Of a stretch of DNA of 64,000 nucleotides, positions 21,799 through 32,653 are shown piece by piece. The position numbers and the translations under genes are program-made. The DNA is from Darksidea phi (taxonomy: Eukaryota; Ascomycota; Dothideomycetes; Pleosporales; Lentitheciaceae): contig JASJFT010000018.1 in NCBI GenBank assembly GCA_030770425.1, forward strand, positions 62,001 through 126,000, read 5' to 3'. A model generated the notes under the pieces. That model was not told the origin of the DNA. It was given only the letters and a program-made list of their open reading frames with translations, and ran no database searches. Each line of letters begins with the position of its first letter. The first letter of the stretch is position 1.

Positions 21799-24285
21799 TC
21801 AAGCAGTCGCTGTGACTAGCTCTAGCGTCTTGACATCACCATTCTTATCTCTATTCGATTCCACCTTCCCTGTCGTTTGCTCTTTCACCGCAGCATCGGC
21901 ATGAGTATTCAGGTCGATCTCCATCTTCCCATATTCTTTATTCCACTCCTTACTAGATGTGCCCCAAGTATCTACCGTAGACGCCGCACTAGCGACTAGT
22001 ATCCGCCCTGTAGAAGCTTGATGCAATCGCCTTCTCAGGATGGCGAAACTCGACCGTCCAAGCATAGCAGATAAAGCCGTTGCGCCAATAAGCAGCAATA
22101 GTACTGCGGCGAGTAAGAATGCAGGTATCGCAAAAGGAAGATGGTATTTAATCTTCCTCTTAATTGGTCGAATCGTCATCTCTACCACTTCATTCTCGTT
22201 GCCCAAATTGCCTGCACCAAGTGTTCCTTTGGTACCGACTACAGCACTTGCAGCTAGATCCGTCCAGATCAAATTGATGATGCGGGCTGCACCCTCTGCT
22301 GTTGTCGAAAGTCCCTGCCACTTCAGATATAATGCCATATCTGAAGCTCCCGTGTAGTCAACCCCGATCCCGCTCGCTGTGCTGGATGCTGAAGTGTAAA
22401 CCGTGTTCATGATCGCAGGACCAAAGTCGGAGCCCGGCATGTACTGAATAGAGTCAGATATCTTGCGAAGGGTCAATCCGAACAGCTCATCTGAGCTCCC
22501 GCCCAGATACAAGCTTGGCTTCCGGAAAGATGATATGTTGGGATAGTTTTCGTAAGAGCTATTCAGCAGACCCCATATCGGGCTCACTCCGTCTAGTGCG
22601 AGGCCGCTTTCTTCAAAGCCCCAAAGTGGCAGTTCGTCCTGGTTCCCGTAGCTTTTGTTTTCAATATGCGTCACGTATAGATCCCTGATTCCTTCGGGCG
22701 ATGTGCCATTCAGTTCGAAAGTCACAAGTTTGATGGTGGCGCGCAAGCCAGAGGCACACGTATAAAGAGGCACTGACCACTGGCTACCGCTCTCGAACAG
22801 TATGGATGATCCAGCGTTAAGCCTTCTTGGTACGCCACGCAAGAGACCGCAGGATATGTAGATGTTGGTTGAGTTGGCTATGCCGATTGCCGTAGCTCCT
22901 TGACAGGATACAGCTAGCATGGACGTTAGCAATACAATCATAGGTAGGTCTAATAAACACTTACGTATAGTCTTAAAATCCATTGAGGTAATATTGAATG
23001 GGTTTGACCACTGGCTGAGACCGTTGTTCGCAGGGATGTAATCGCCGAACGATCGTGACAAAAGCAGGGAAGCGTAGTTGGTTAACGTGTTACCCTTTGC
23101 CAATTCGAACTTTTTGCCAGGCGCAGAGTTCATGTACTCGAAGGAACGTCGTCCGGATCCAGGCTCGTTGATATTTGTCACGTTGAAAAAGGCCATTGAC
23201 CAAGCATTATTAAGCCACGCGGCCTTGTACGCACGAGCCCGTATATCGGGATTGTTCTGCGCATTGTCGTGGTCATACTCTGGATATTTTGTGTTCAAGT
23301 CGTAAAACCCGCCTTCATCGACTAGGACGAAGTTGTTGAACTCGTAACTGCTGTTGGCACTCTCCACCGTATACTCGATGCTGAGATTGTTGTTCACGCA
23401 GCTCGTGTCCGGTTCAATAAAGAGCAGCTCTTCCGTCCATGTTGCGCCATGTCTGGTCTCCAAAGGGAGTGTGTGGTTTCGAAAACCGATACTGCCAGTC
23501 TGCACGTCAACGACGAGGCCTTCAACAGCCTTTGCATAGTTGTCTAATATGATACTGGTAATTGTGCGATAGTCGCCTCTGAGAAGGGTGCTTCCATTGT
23601 TCTTGTATTTGTCGTTGTGGAAATCGTACGATCGCCACTCGATGTCGAAGAAGTTCGTAACGGTGCTCTTCCATTTGCTTGTTCCACTTGAGAATATGTC
23701 CCTCAGTGTATTAGGGATGGTCGTATTGTAGCCGTTGGGGGTTTCAAAGATGTAAGATGAACCATTCGAAGAGAATATAACATCCGTGTTTGAGTATGGA
23801 CAAGGTGCGGGACCTTGACCAGCGATTCCATGTCCTATTGAGCATGTTCGCGAAAACGAGAGTGTACTCCTTGATGGCGTGCCCTGTCCAAATGGAGAAG
23901 TGTCCTTTACATAGGTAAAGGAAACTGTTCTACTTCCCGACGGTTCGAGGGCATCGTATAGGCCTAGTGGAGTTACAACACCAGCTATTGCGCATAGAAG
24001 TGCAATAATCGTTGCAGCAGTCGTCGAAAGTAGAATTGGTCTTCGAACACCAGGGGTTCGCGCTGCGTCGGTACGTAGAATATCGGGCCAGTAGGAACTC
24101 TGTAGCGAGCGACTAGCAACCGTTCTTTACACATCATCAGCAAAAATTTGGAGAAAAGAAATAAGGAAAAAGAAAGTCTAGCCTACAGTGTCGCCGCGGT
24201 CTCTTTGTCTCTTAGTAAACCACCAAGTATGAATGTTATCTGAGTGGGGGACGCTAGTCGAGCTGTCTTTATCAGTTTGATTCAT
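21799..24285 (-). CDS. Large two-TM membrane protein with glycosylated ectodomain, unknown function
   Basis: 782 aa, exons 24285-24187, 24099-22965, 22913-21799 (2349 nt). Intron 2 is 51 nt and keeps the frame, so it is easily missed. A short cytosolic N-terminus (MNQTDKDSSTSVPHSD...) is followed by a TM helix (RRPILLSTTAATIIALLCAIAG). The motif VTPLGLYDAL...SFTYVKDTSPFGQGTPSRS follows, which I recognise from a large uncharacterised family of filamentous ascomycetes. About 550 extracellular residues with many NxS/T sites come next, then a second TM (HLPFAIPAFLLAAVLLLLIGATAL) and a hydrophilic tail. No enzymatic motif is seen. A receptor or transport role is not supported by anything visible. 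Confidence 0.75.
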
Positions 24286-24770
24286 ACGGAAAAGAACATA
24301 GTATTACCAATAAAAATGCCAAGCGCAATCAAACCGGCTACATGCCCGACGGTGAGCTCCACCATCTTTGACAGACTTGAACGATCTCAGGTATGCCCAA
24401 GATACTTGGACCAACTCGATAACTTAAGCTCTATGGAAGTTGACGGAGAGTTCAGACGAAGTTTAGTAGCAATCAGCGCGCCCGTCCAGCTTCTGCTTTT
24501 GGCCTCTACCGAGCATTTCTCGTATCTGTCGCATCTTTCGTATTAATCCTTGCATTTGGCTCTGCCCAGCCGGTTTACAGCCAATCAAGAAGCATGAGGG
24601 AATACTGCCGATACATTCCACAAATTGAAATAAGGACCGGGATACATAGATACACTGAGCCTAGAACTTGTGGTTGGGCAGATACGAGAACAATTTAATA
24701 AATCGCTTGCCGCGCCAAATGCCAGTGTGTTCTTCGCCCAGACAAGTAGTATGTAAAACAACCTCAAACT
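24286..24770. other. Divergent intergenic
   Basis: Between the membrane protein (-) and the broken secreted-protein gene (+). Two short frames (24244-24546, 24585-24767) look like chance frames. Confidence 0.4.
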
Positions 24771-25591
24771 TTGCTTAACATCCTTCGGTGCTCTGGGCGA
24801 CTGAAACTACAACTCCTCATAGCTTCTGCGTCGATCCTTGTCTTTGCGTTCCTCTCTGGCTTGGCTACGACTGTGGTAGGCCAGTCAACAACCCAGCTTT
24901 CCGACTGGGACGACCCCAACTATCGAAATTACCTCAAGGATTGCTTCAGCGACGATTCCATATGCGTACTCCATATGTACCAGCTACACCCACTCTGTCA
25001 GGACGCAAAGGGTCTGCCCTGGAATTACACGGCTTGGGCTGAATGCCACTGCGAATCAGGCTGGCTTCTAGCCAAGCAGGCGTAAGTCTTGAGTCTATAT
25101 TCCATCATGACAGAAACGGTACCGCTAACAAGACTTGGAACAGTTGTGTATGGTGCAAGGAAACTTACCGCCAGCCCTCCGATAGTGAGCACATGCCAGA
25201 ATGGAGCTCGACATGTGTCGAGTCAAGCTTTACGACCGGCCCTATTCCGCAAAGTATTATGTCTATCTGGTCGAAGCATAATGAATCCTTTACAGCTTAG
25301 ACGCCAGGTGTCACCTCATCTAGCTCTCCTAGACGCTCGACCCAGGTACCACTGTTTAGGACGACATCAAGCGAATTCCCTGAAGAAACTACGCAAAGAG
25401 CACCGTCGCTTTCCAGCCTGGCGAGTACAACGTTCGTTATGACGCTGAATGGCAATCCTACGAGTACGGTCCAGGGTTCCCAGAGCCTAACCTCGGCGGC
25501 CCACACTGGAGAAGCAAGGAGAGTTAGTACTTATCTCGGGAAGTGGGGTATACTAGTTGGAACAATTGTTATAGGTTTAATATATATTTGA
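24771..25591 (+). pseudogene. Broken secreted Cys-rich / Ser-Thr stalk / C-terminal TM protein
   Basis: The frame encodes a signal-peptide-like stretch (LQLLIASASILVFAFLSGLA). A Cys-rich domain follows across a clean intron at 25082-25143, with CFSDDSICVLHMYQLHPLC, CHCESGW and CVWCKETY, ending near STCVESSF. The frame then hits TAG at 25298-25300. The same frame continues without a further stop to TGA 25589-25591. It gives a Ser/Thr-rich segment (VTSSSSPRRSTQV...) and a C-terminal hydrophobic helix (KWGILVGTIVIGLIYI), the expected rest of this protein type. No ATG lies in frame above the signal segment; the first possible start is TTG 24771. The layout implies a former surface protein of about 250 aa. 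A CAG-to-TAG change would fit RIP. Confidence 0.6.
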
Positions 25592-25824
25592 TTTACCCCT
25601 TTCTATAAACGATATAACCGAACAATTCCCTCAGAGAATGATAAGCCTTACATGTAAGCACTAGCTGTCTTCTATTCAATACCTGTAAGCTCAACCCACT
25701 GTTAGATGTATGCTTGCTCATGCTGTGGCCTTTCCTCCTGTCCCATATTCCCACTCCGTGCCTCGCAAGATGCTCGAGCCGAGACAGAACCTTGGAACAT
25801 GTCGAGATGGTGGCCGGTACTCAT
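25592..25824. other. Convergent intergenic
   Basis: Short spacer between the broken gene (+) and the tail of the secreted protein gene (-). Nothing recognised. Confidence 0.4.
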
Positions 25825-26673
25825 TTACCACGGGACATCTCCAAACCACGCTTGAATTTGATCTGGTGTGTAGCACCTGTCGACACCATCTTGTCTCTTC
25901 TCCAACGCAGCCGCTTTCGTCGCGTTGGCGGCAGTGCCAGGGCGTTCCCAGACTGTAACTACGTTGCCACCATGCAAGTCAACTGCAATGATCTGCGAAA
26001 ATAAGGTGTTAGCCCTCCAGTATGCATCAAATATTCAGGGAGAAAAGCATTTACCGTATCAACCTGACCACCAGGGTTACCCGTCCGCTGAAGGGCCGGT
26101 TGCTCTACCGTTCCCCAGATGCCGTCCTGCGGGATATTATCCGTGAAGTTGGTCATGACTGTAGCAAAGATATCGCAAGAGATCGCCATGGCCTCAGACA
26201 TATGAGCGAAGTACTCGGTCCTCTTAGCATCGTCCTTGAAGATGCAGCGAAGACGGTTGTTCTCGTCCTCTTTGTCGCCGTTGTAGTGGTCGCAAGACCA
26301 GATATCCTGCAAAAGTCAGCTCTCCAGATTTGCGTTTGTTCGAGACTATTGCACGAACCCAAATAGTAGTCATGGCTGCTCCCCCGGAGTGAGCGAAGCG
26401 TTTGGCGATAGCGCTGAGCCATGCGGTATAGAACAAACAAGTTGAAGGTTCAGGTTCGACGATTTTGTTTTCCATGAAGTACTAGTCAAGTATGTCAGCT
26501 ATCTTCCTCAGAATCTCATCCATGGACATAAAGCTTACCGAAACTGTGTACTTGGACACATCGTCACAGTCTACACGTCGTTGCAGTTCTTTTCCCGCAA
26601 TTGGAGTCCCGTGTCCAACTTTAGCTTGAATGGCCAGCAAAGCAGCAGAAAAGAGAACCTTGGTGAAATGCAT
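25825..26673 (-). CDS. Small secreted cysteine protein ending in a WFGDVPW tail
   Basis: 225 aa from four phase-0 exons: 26673-26539, 26481-26359, 26306-26055, 25992-25825 (678 nt). ATG 26673 begins a signal peptide (MHFTKVLFSAALLAIQAKVG). A pro-segment ends in the dibasic site LQRR (32-33). The mature part has cysteines at about 36, 60, 91, 107, 130 and 210. Near the end a second Kex2-type site, LEKR (200-203), precedes 22 residues that finish with CYTPDQIQAWFGDVPW. No known fold is recognised. The layout is that of a processed secreted protein; an effector or killer-type role is speculation. The divergent neighbour at 27578 ends in almost the same 15 residues. Confidence 0.75.
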
Positions 26674-27577
26674 TGTTGATGACGAGTCACTGAGTTGCTG
26701 GTGAGTGAATGAAGGGCTGCTCAACTGTGATGATGGACATTCAGAAAAGAGTGTAGGCCTTCTTTATACTCATCTCCTCTCGCATAATAGGCTTTCAATT
26801 CCTTCTCGTAGGATCTGATTATGCTGAGCCATGCGTAAGACTCTATCACATTTGCTAAACATGTATTGAGTTTGGCCCCCCAACCCTAAGGCTGAATACA
26901 TCTGAGATGATACCGCCCTTGCAGCAAACATGAACGTTGAAACTAATAGTCAGCGTTTGCAAGAACAGCCTTGGCTAATACCTAATGCAGCCATCTTAGG
27001 CGTATTTCACCAAAGCCATTGTTAGCCACAGGCCCACAACAATCTCCAAAAAAAGACTTTGTACGATGGGGCCGCTCTGTACACTCGAATCCATAGGTCG
27101 GCTCCCGTTTCAAGTCTACACGTAATTACCCTACACCACCGGTATGAAGAAAGACATGGGCGGGCCCCGCGTAGAGTGGCGGCGGCATTTGTATCATTTA
27201 TATGAGTCAGATGACGTCACACTAAGAGCTGCCGCTGCAAGAAAGGCTAGGGCTGATTTTCCTTAGGTTGGAGGGGCGATCCCGCCATCGAACATCGAGT
27301 GGCATGAAAGGATTCAAAATTGGCCCCAGCATCATCATAATGTCAGCATAAAGCTGAAGGATCCGAAACGAAACACGGGATTGCCATCGCATCAAACTTC
27401 GTCCTGTTGTCTTGTGAGATACTGTTTCGATTAGGCGTGCTAAAGTTGCTGTTGCCCTGTCACCTGCTGCGTCGAGGTGGCTGAGGCAGTGCACCCGACC
27501 ATGCCATTACGTCATTAGCATAATCGTATTGGTGGTGCTTTTCTGAGGCAACTCTCCTCCCACCTTGACTGCATTCC
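26674..27577. promoter_or_regulatory. Divergent intergenic between the two WFGDVPW genes
   Basis: About 900 bp between the two start codons, so both promoters lie here. The minus-strand frames 27222-27494 and 27460-27708 are not gene-like. No factor site is asserted. Confidence 0.4.
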
Positions 27578-28432
27578 ATGACTTCTGAAAGCACTCGCGC
27601 AAGGCTACAGCAATACGAAGTGCACCTACAAAGCGGAGACATGTCGTTCTGTTTCTTGAAGGCCTTTACGAAAGCGAAAGACGGTGCAATCTCGCAACAA
27701 GAGTACATCAGTCACTTGCTGTCACACTTTCGGGGAGTCCGCCATCCGGAAGATAGCGTTCCCAGTACCGGAGAACCTTTAGCAAACTTTGAGCCGTGGG
27801 TAGCCTCACTTCGTGAGTTGGCTTTAACATCCGAGTACGAGCCATTGGAAGGTAAGTTAGCTAACTCCCTTTTGCGCCAAATGGTAATTAAAGAGCATAT
27901 AGATACTTCTGAGCACGAACAGCTCTTTACCCTTTGTTTTGAAGGGCGATCGGATGAGCTCAAGTCCGCTCTGCAAACCTTACGTCGTCGCTCGTCGCAG
28001 CCCGATCCACTCCAGCCTGCCGCCTGTCTTGCAGCGCAAAGGCAACATCTTGAAATATTGGGTTACTGCCTCGAAGAAGGTGCGGTGTTCGACAGATATT
28101 TGAATCGAGCAGCACAAATTGGTGCCCGCGGAAACACGGCATTTCTCGAATTCCTCCTCTCACGGAATTGGGCCGATATCCAGCGCTCACCAGAGGCCGT
28201 GCAAGAACAAATCAAACACTTTGGGGACGATAGTATGGAGGCGAAGTGGTTGAGGGCACACGCTGGGCAAGGTGTAATGAAAGAGAAGCCAGAATCCTCG
28301 TCCGAGGCAAAGGCGGACAAAGATGGGAAGAGACAAGGGAAAGATGCATCCAAGGGGAGTGGAAGTAGAGATCCGAAGCAAGGATATACTCCCGAACAGA
28401 TCCAGAATTGGTTCGGTGATGTCCCTTGGTGA
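27578..28432 (+). CDS. Ankyrin-like intracellular protein ending in a WFGDVPW tail
   Basis: Single-exon gene, 284 aa, ATG 27578. No signal peptide. Residues about 125-215 form helix-pair repeats of ankyrin type (AACLAAQRQHLEILGYCLEEGAVFD, then RAAQIGARGNTAFLEFLLSRN). They are followed by a charged, disordered Lys/Ser/Gly-rich linker (EKPESSSEAKADKDGKRQGKD...). The last residues are GYTPEQIQNWFGDVPW, matching the tail of the divergent secreted protein in 13 of 15 positions. The codons differ at many third positions, so this is not a recent copy. Probably a binding protein. Partner and role are unknown. Confidence 0.7.
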   Translation: MTSESTRARLQQYEVHLQSGDMSFCFLKAFTKAKDGAISQQEYISHLLSHFRGVRHPEDSVPSTGEPLANFEPWVASLRELALTSEYEPLEGKLANSLLRQMVIKEHIDTSEHEQLFTLCFEGRSDELKSALQTLRRRSSQPDPLQPAACLAAQRQHLEILGYCLEEGAVFDRYLNRAAQIGARGNTAFLEFLLSRNWADIQRSPEAVQEQIKHFGDDSMEAKWLRAHAGQGVMKEKPESSSEAKADKDGKRQGKDASKGSGSRDPKQGYTPEQIQNWFGDVPW

Positions 28433-28729
28433 GGCAGAGCATGGCAGACGGGGGACCGGCAAGTTTTTCCGTGAACGAATAGAAGTAGAGGTGTATATTT
28501 CCCATTGCACTCAGCTCGACGGAGATGCTTTTATCTACTCTACTTTGCCTCGCGTAATCAAACATCAGTGAAGACTTCTAGACTTTCTTACTTTGGACAG
28601 TATTGCTACTTACTTTATTAGCGAAGCGAGGAAAGAGCGTAGCAATATATATTCGGATCTGCCAAAATCGAGTAAGGCTGCAAATACTATAATAGGTTAG
28701 TATTATTAGAGTATTAGGATAGTATACTT
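28433..28729. other. Spacer before foldback element
   Basis: 3' flank of the ankyrin-like gene, becoming AT-rich. Nothing recognised. Confidence 0.4.
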
Positions 28730-29142
28730 CGAATGAGTAGCAGCCATCGCGTCGTCAAACCCGCGGAATAACCTAAAAAGATAATGTAATAGGTATTTCG
28801 TCCCGAATACCTTAAAATCTAAGAATATCCTATTATCTACATAGGTTATTAGTAAATTAAGACTATTTTTATAATATAGTCATTATCTACTATCCTATAG
28901 CGTAAGACTGGGCGCTTAGTAATATGGGAATATTAAATATGGCTAGCATAGAAGCTATTGTAACATTAAACCGGAGAGTAGACCAGGCTCTTAGAGGAGG
29001 GATAAGGACCTACTATATAAAGATATAGGATTGCACCTAACTGTATCAGATACTTCCTTTATCCTCGGGACGAAATGCCTTTTTATGTCACCTTTTTGGG
29101 TTATTCCGCGAGTTTGACGATGCGATAGCTGCTACTCATTCG
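28730..29142. repeat. Dispersed repeat A, foldback copy (inverted ends)
   Basis: The left end 28730-28825 starts CGAATGAGTAGCAGCCATCG. The right end 29055-29142 is its inverse and ends ...GCTGCTACTCATTCG. Both match repeat A at 9238. The 230 bp between are TA-rich with no frame. The left arm shows more C-to-T change than the right arm. The structure suggests a non-autonomous element with inverted termini, or two copies inserted head to head. Confidence 0.75.
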
Positions 29143-30277
29143 ATAGGTGTCTGCACAACCTTATAAGAGGCGTCGAACAGCGAGCTGGCTATGCACAAAA
29201 GCTTCTCTCGTACTGTTTCAGGCGTGCCTACGGCGACGCGCCCGGCAATAAGTCTTACGTATTGTCTCAAATGACATAATCTAATTTCAACGAGATTCGG
29301 CTCCTTCCGGAGTGCGCATGCAAATAATGGGGTATGTGGGCGAGGGAACGTACCAGTCTTACGTCCCGGAGGTCGTCGGCGTTGACTACCTGTCCATCGT
29401 GTAAGCTAGCGTGCAGAGATTGAAGTTCATGGAAATGAATCAATCCATGAGCATGTGAAGAAATATCGACGTAGCTCATCCGCCGGGATCCCGTCTATCC
29501 ATATCAAAGCGTCTCCTTCTCCTGAATAATGGAGCAGCTCTCACTCAAAAGGCAAACTAAATGGCTCCGGCAAATACGACGGAAAATGTTCCTCAAGGAG
29601 CGAGGCCTTTTCTGGAATTTCTCAAATATATATATATATACATTTTGGTTGTTGTTGATATGGCTGAAGATCAGTTTCAAGAAGTTGATCCGCAGACATG
29701 GCCATCAGCAACGCAGATAGCGACGTTGGAATTACACACAAGGGAAATCCGCACCCCCTCGCGATTCTTGCGAGCATTTCTATGATACAATCCCGATCGC
29801 TCAAAACTTATCATTTTCCTTTTCGGTGAAAGGCCGGCTCTTCTTGCTCCTCGAGTCGTTAATGAACATGGCCATACCTTCAAGAGCAAGAATCATATAC
29901 AGAAGCGTAAAATCTTCAAAACCGGACGGCTCTTGCTCTTATAGATAGTAGTGAAGCAAGAAGATGTATGTTTAGTGGGACCAATTCATTAGCAATAACG
30001 AGTTTAGTATTAGAGTATATTAGGAACTGTCACGTGTAGCGGCGCAGTATGGGAAGTTGAGTGCTCTGGTTTCTACATAAGCTGAGTATCTAGCTATATA
30101 TACAGAGGGGGGTCCCCAGCATAGGCCACCCATGAACTGAGCTCGTTCAAGCGTTTCCCCAATTTCTCAATATCCCCATGCTAACCCTCGCTCTCAGGGA
30201 TCATCCTCATCAAACGGAGTCCCGAGGCGTTCTGTATACAGACAGAGCCGTGACAGGAACTCTAAGTAGCTAGCACG
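29143..30277. other. Intergenic, no gene accepted
   Basis: Contains a minus-strand 70-codon frame (29267-29479) and a plus-strand frame interrupted by an (AT)n run at about 29628-29641. Neither resembles a known family. The right end is the 3' flank of a P450 gene. Confidence 0.4.
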
Positions 30278-32135
30278 CTAATTAGCTCGTTTCCTAAATT
30301 GCACCATTGGGCCGTCTCGATGGGCTACCATAAAATCCCAGGTCTGGAACTGCGTCTTCTGTCTCCTTCCCCACATCATATCAGAACTCCCTTGGCCTTC
30401 AGTCCCTCCTGGCATACCACGGAAGTCGTATTGGAAGATAAGCCGTGCCATGGTAACTGCAAGCTCCATACGTGCCAAGCCTTTTCCGGGGCATCCACGA
30501 CTGCCGTACGAGAAAGCGAAAACGGCTCCTTCGCATGCCTTGACACTTTCGGCAGTTACACCATTGCCTACAATCCAGCGCTCTGGCCTGAAGCGGAAGG
30601 GGTCGGGGAAGATTTCCGTGTTGTGGTGAATAGAGAAGACATCGCCACCGATGATTGTGCCAGGAGGGATGACGTCGCCTTTGATATGGAGACCACCGGG
30701 GAGGACTTGACGCCGCGATTCAGATCCGCCGTGGGGATTCATGCGCAGAACTTCGTCAATCGAAGCTTGCAAGTATAAACAAGATGTGAGCAGCTTTCCG
30801 GACTTGATTTCATCGAGGGATGTAAATGTTGTACGGATTTCTGCAGTGAGCTTTCCGAGGACATTCGCATCGTGTACAAGGTAGAAGAATAGGGCCGCAA
30901 TTACTGCGGAGGTCGTATCAGCTCCAGCGGCGGTGAGCATATTTGCTTCTTCGCAAAGCTCGACTGGATTGTAGGCTGGTTTTCCAGTCTCACCATCCTT
31001 GGCGTTGATGAGGTAGTGAAGCATGTCCTCTCGCTCCGGTAGGCTGCCGTTCTTTTCATTGATTTCTTGTAGCTCGAGTCTCTTGGTGAGACTTTGGGCA
31101 ACAAAGTCCATGAAAAATTGTACGGAAGGGGGTGCCATTTTGGCAAAGAGCTTGTCGATGCCTCTGGGCTTCATGAACAGCCAGATACTTATAATCGGAG
31201 AGTAGAAGATCTGTAGGTGAAATGATTAGATAAGTGGTTTATACTTGACAGGAGAAGGACTTACGGTATAGGTGAACTTCATGTACTGTGCAACATCATG
31301 AGGAACTGTTCTGAGTTTGTTCGGTCCGGGTTTTTTTGTTTCGTAGGTCCATCCAAAGCAAAGGTCACAAAGAATATCAAACACGAAACTATCCGACCAC
31401 TCCGTCATGTTTCTGGGCTCACTCCATCCGTCCTCGGCGCCCTCCACCAAAAGCGGACCCCATCGATCTGAATACTCAATGATAAATGGTTCAGCAGATC
31501 TCACAGCGCGGTCCGAAAAGGCGTACTCGAGGTTGCGGCGTCGGCGCATATGCGCATTCTTCTCCAAACATGCAAACGTGCTTACCGCCGTAGCGTCTTG
31601 GGCCAAATTGCGAAATGCCACGCTTTCTGAACATTGGCATGGGTACCATATATGGCTCGATACGTATTGGGATCGGAGAACATCAGCGTGTCATAGGAAG
31701 AACGAACAACGTCGCCTGTTGTGTGTTAGTCCATCGTTGTACTACTACTTCGAACATGGCATATGATATACGTTGAAAATCTCCTTGACGGACGACCCTG
31801 GCATTTGAGAGAGAAGGTGTAAAAGGTTGTCTAAGAAATTGAGAGGAACGAGAGAGGAACGCACCATAGATTTCATGACACTGCCAGAGCCACACGTGTC
31901 GATTGCCTTTGTAGGTATGATAGAAGGACGGGAGTCCGGAGAACTTGGCGAGAAAAGGGCCCGGATATTTCGAGAGGGGATGGAAAAAGATGCAATAAAC
32001 TGCACTTGCTGCGTCCTATGTGGCTACTCAGCAAAGCGTCCTAAGAAAGAGGAATCAAGTCCTTACATATACCAGAAATGAAGCAATAAACAGAGTTAAT
32101 GCCTCGGAAATGGAAACGGTAGCATTTGATATCAT
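30278..32135 (-). pseudogene. Cytochrome P450 (2) with a one-base frameshift
   Basis: Exons 32135-32067, 32015-31865, 31715-31265 and 31210-30278 are joined by clean introns. An N-terminal TM and FFHPLSKYPGPFLAK lead in, then YGDVVRSSYDTL and the C-helix region RRRRNLEYAFSDRAVRS. The I-helix is AGADTT, ExxR is EVLR, and the haem loop is FSYGSRGCPGKGLARME. The exons sum to 1604 nt, one short of a multiple of three. Within exon 3 the frame changes at about 31598-31606: upstream reads NVQKAWHFAIWPK and runs to a stop, downstream resumes DATAVSTFACLEKNAH. A single missing base there would restore frame. Either the gene is dead or the assembly has an error in the CCC/AA run. Everything else is conserved. 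It lies at the left edge of the terpene cluster. Confidence 0.85.
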
Positions 32136-32400
32136 CTTTGTAGCACCTTGACCCTTGGCACCTCAAGTCACTGTCGATGACAAGTTTTATCTCGTGCAAG
32201 GCGGTAAGGTCGTTGATAGCTTCTCTCGGTTCGGCGATTCGAATAGGTCAAAACGGTCAGAGCAGGTGTTTGGGAAGTATGCCCCGTTGCGATGTAATAC
32301 TATAAATTGGGTGCAAGACACACGCTTATGTACGGGGTAGGGAGATTTGGGTGATCCCACCGCCGCCCACTTTTCCATGAAGACGCGGTAAGCTACCTAG
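32136..32400. other. Upstream of P450 (2)
   Basis: Promoter side of the P450 gene. A 61-codon plus-strand frame here is not accepted. Confidence 0.4.
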
Positions 32401-32653
32401 ATTGCGGCCTGTCCATGCCGGTATGGCACGGTAGAGGCATTTAGTTGTTGTATAACCGACAGGGGTGCGGCGGCTAATCTATTGCGGCGGAGCCACCCAC
32501 ATGGTTCGTCCGCTGAGGGAATTTGCAACCCTGATTGCGGCGTACCTAGGCCAGTGTGGCACGGTAGAGGCCTTCATTTAGCTGTTGTATAACCGACAGG
32601 GGTGCGGCGGCTAATCCATTGCGGCGGAACCACCTGCATGGCTCGTCCACTAG
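32401..32653. repeat. Tandem duplication, about 133-bp period
   Basis: Two copies in the same orientation start at 32401 (ATTGCGGCCTGTCC) and 32534 (ATTGCGGCGTACC). They share GGCACGGTAGAGGC, GTATAACCGACAGGGGTGCGG and GGCTAATCYATTGCGGCGG. They are about 85% alike by eye. Not coding. Confidence 0.8.

Noticed and set aside
25825..26673. Call of a killer toxin or effector
   Set aside because: Secretion, dibasic sites and cysteines fit, but no fold or homolog is recognised. Left as unknown secreted protein.
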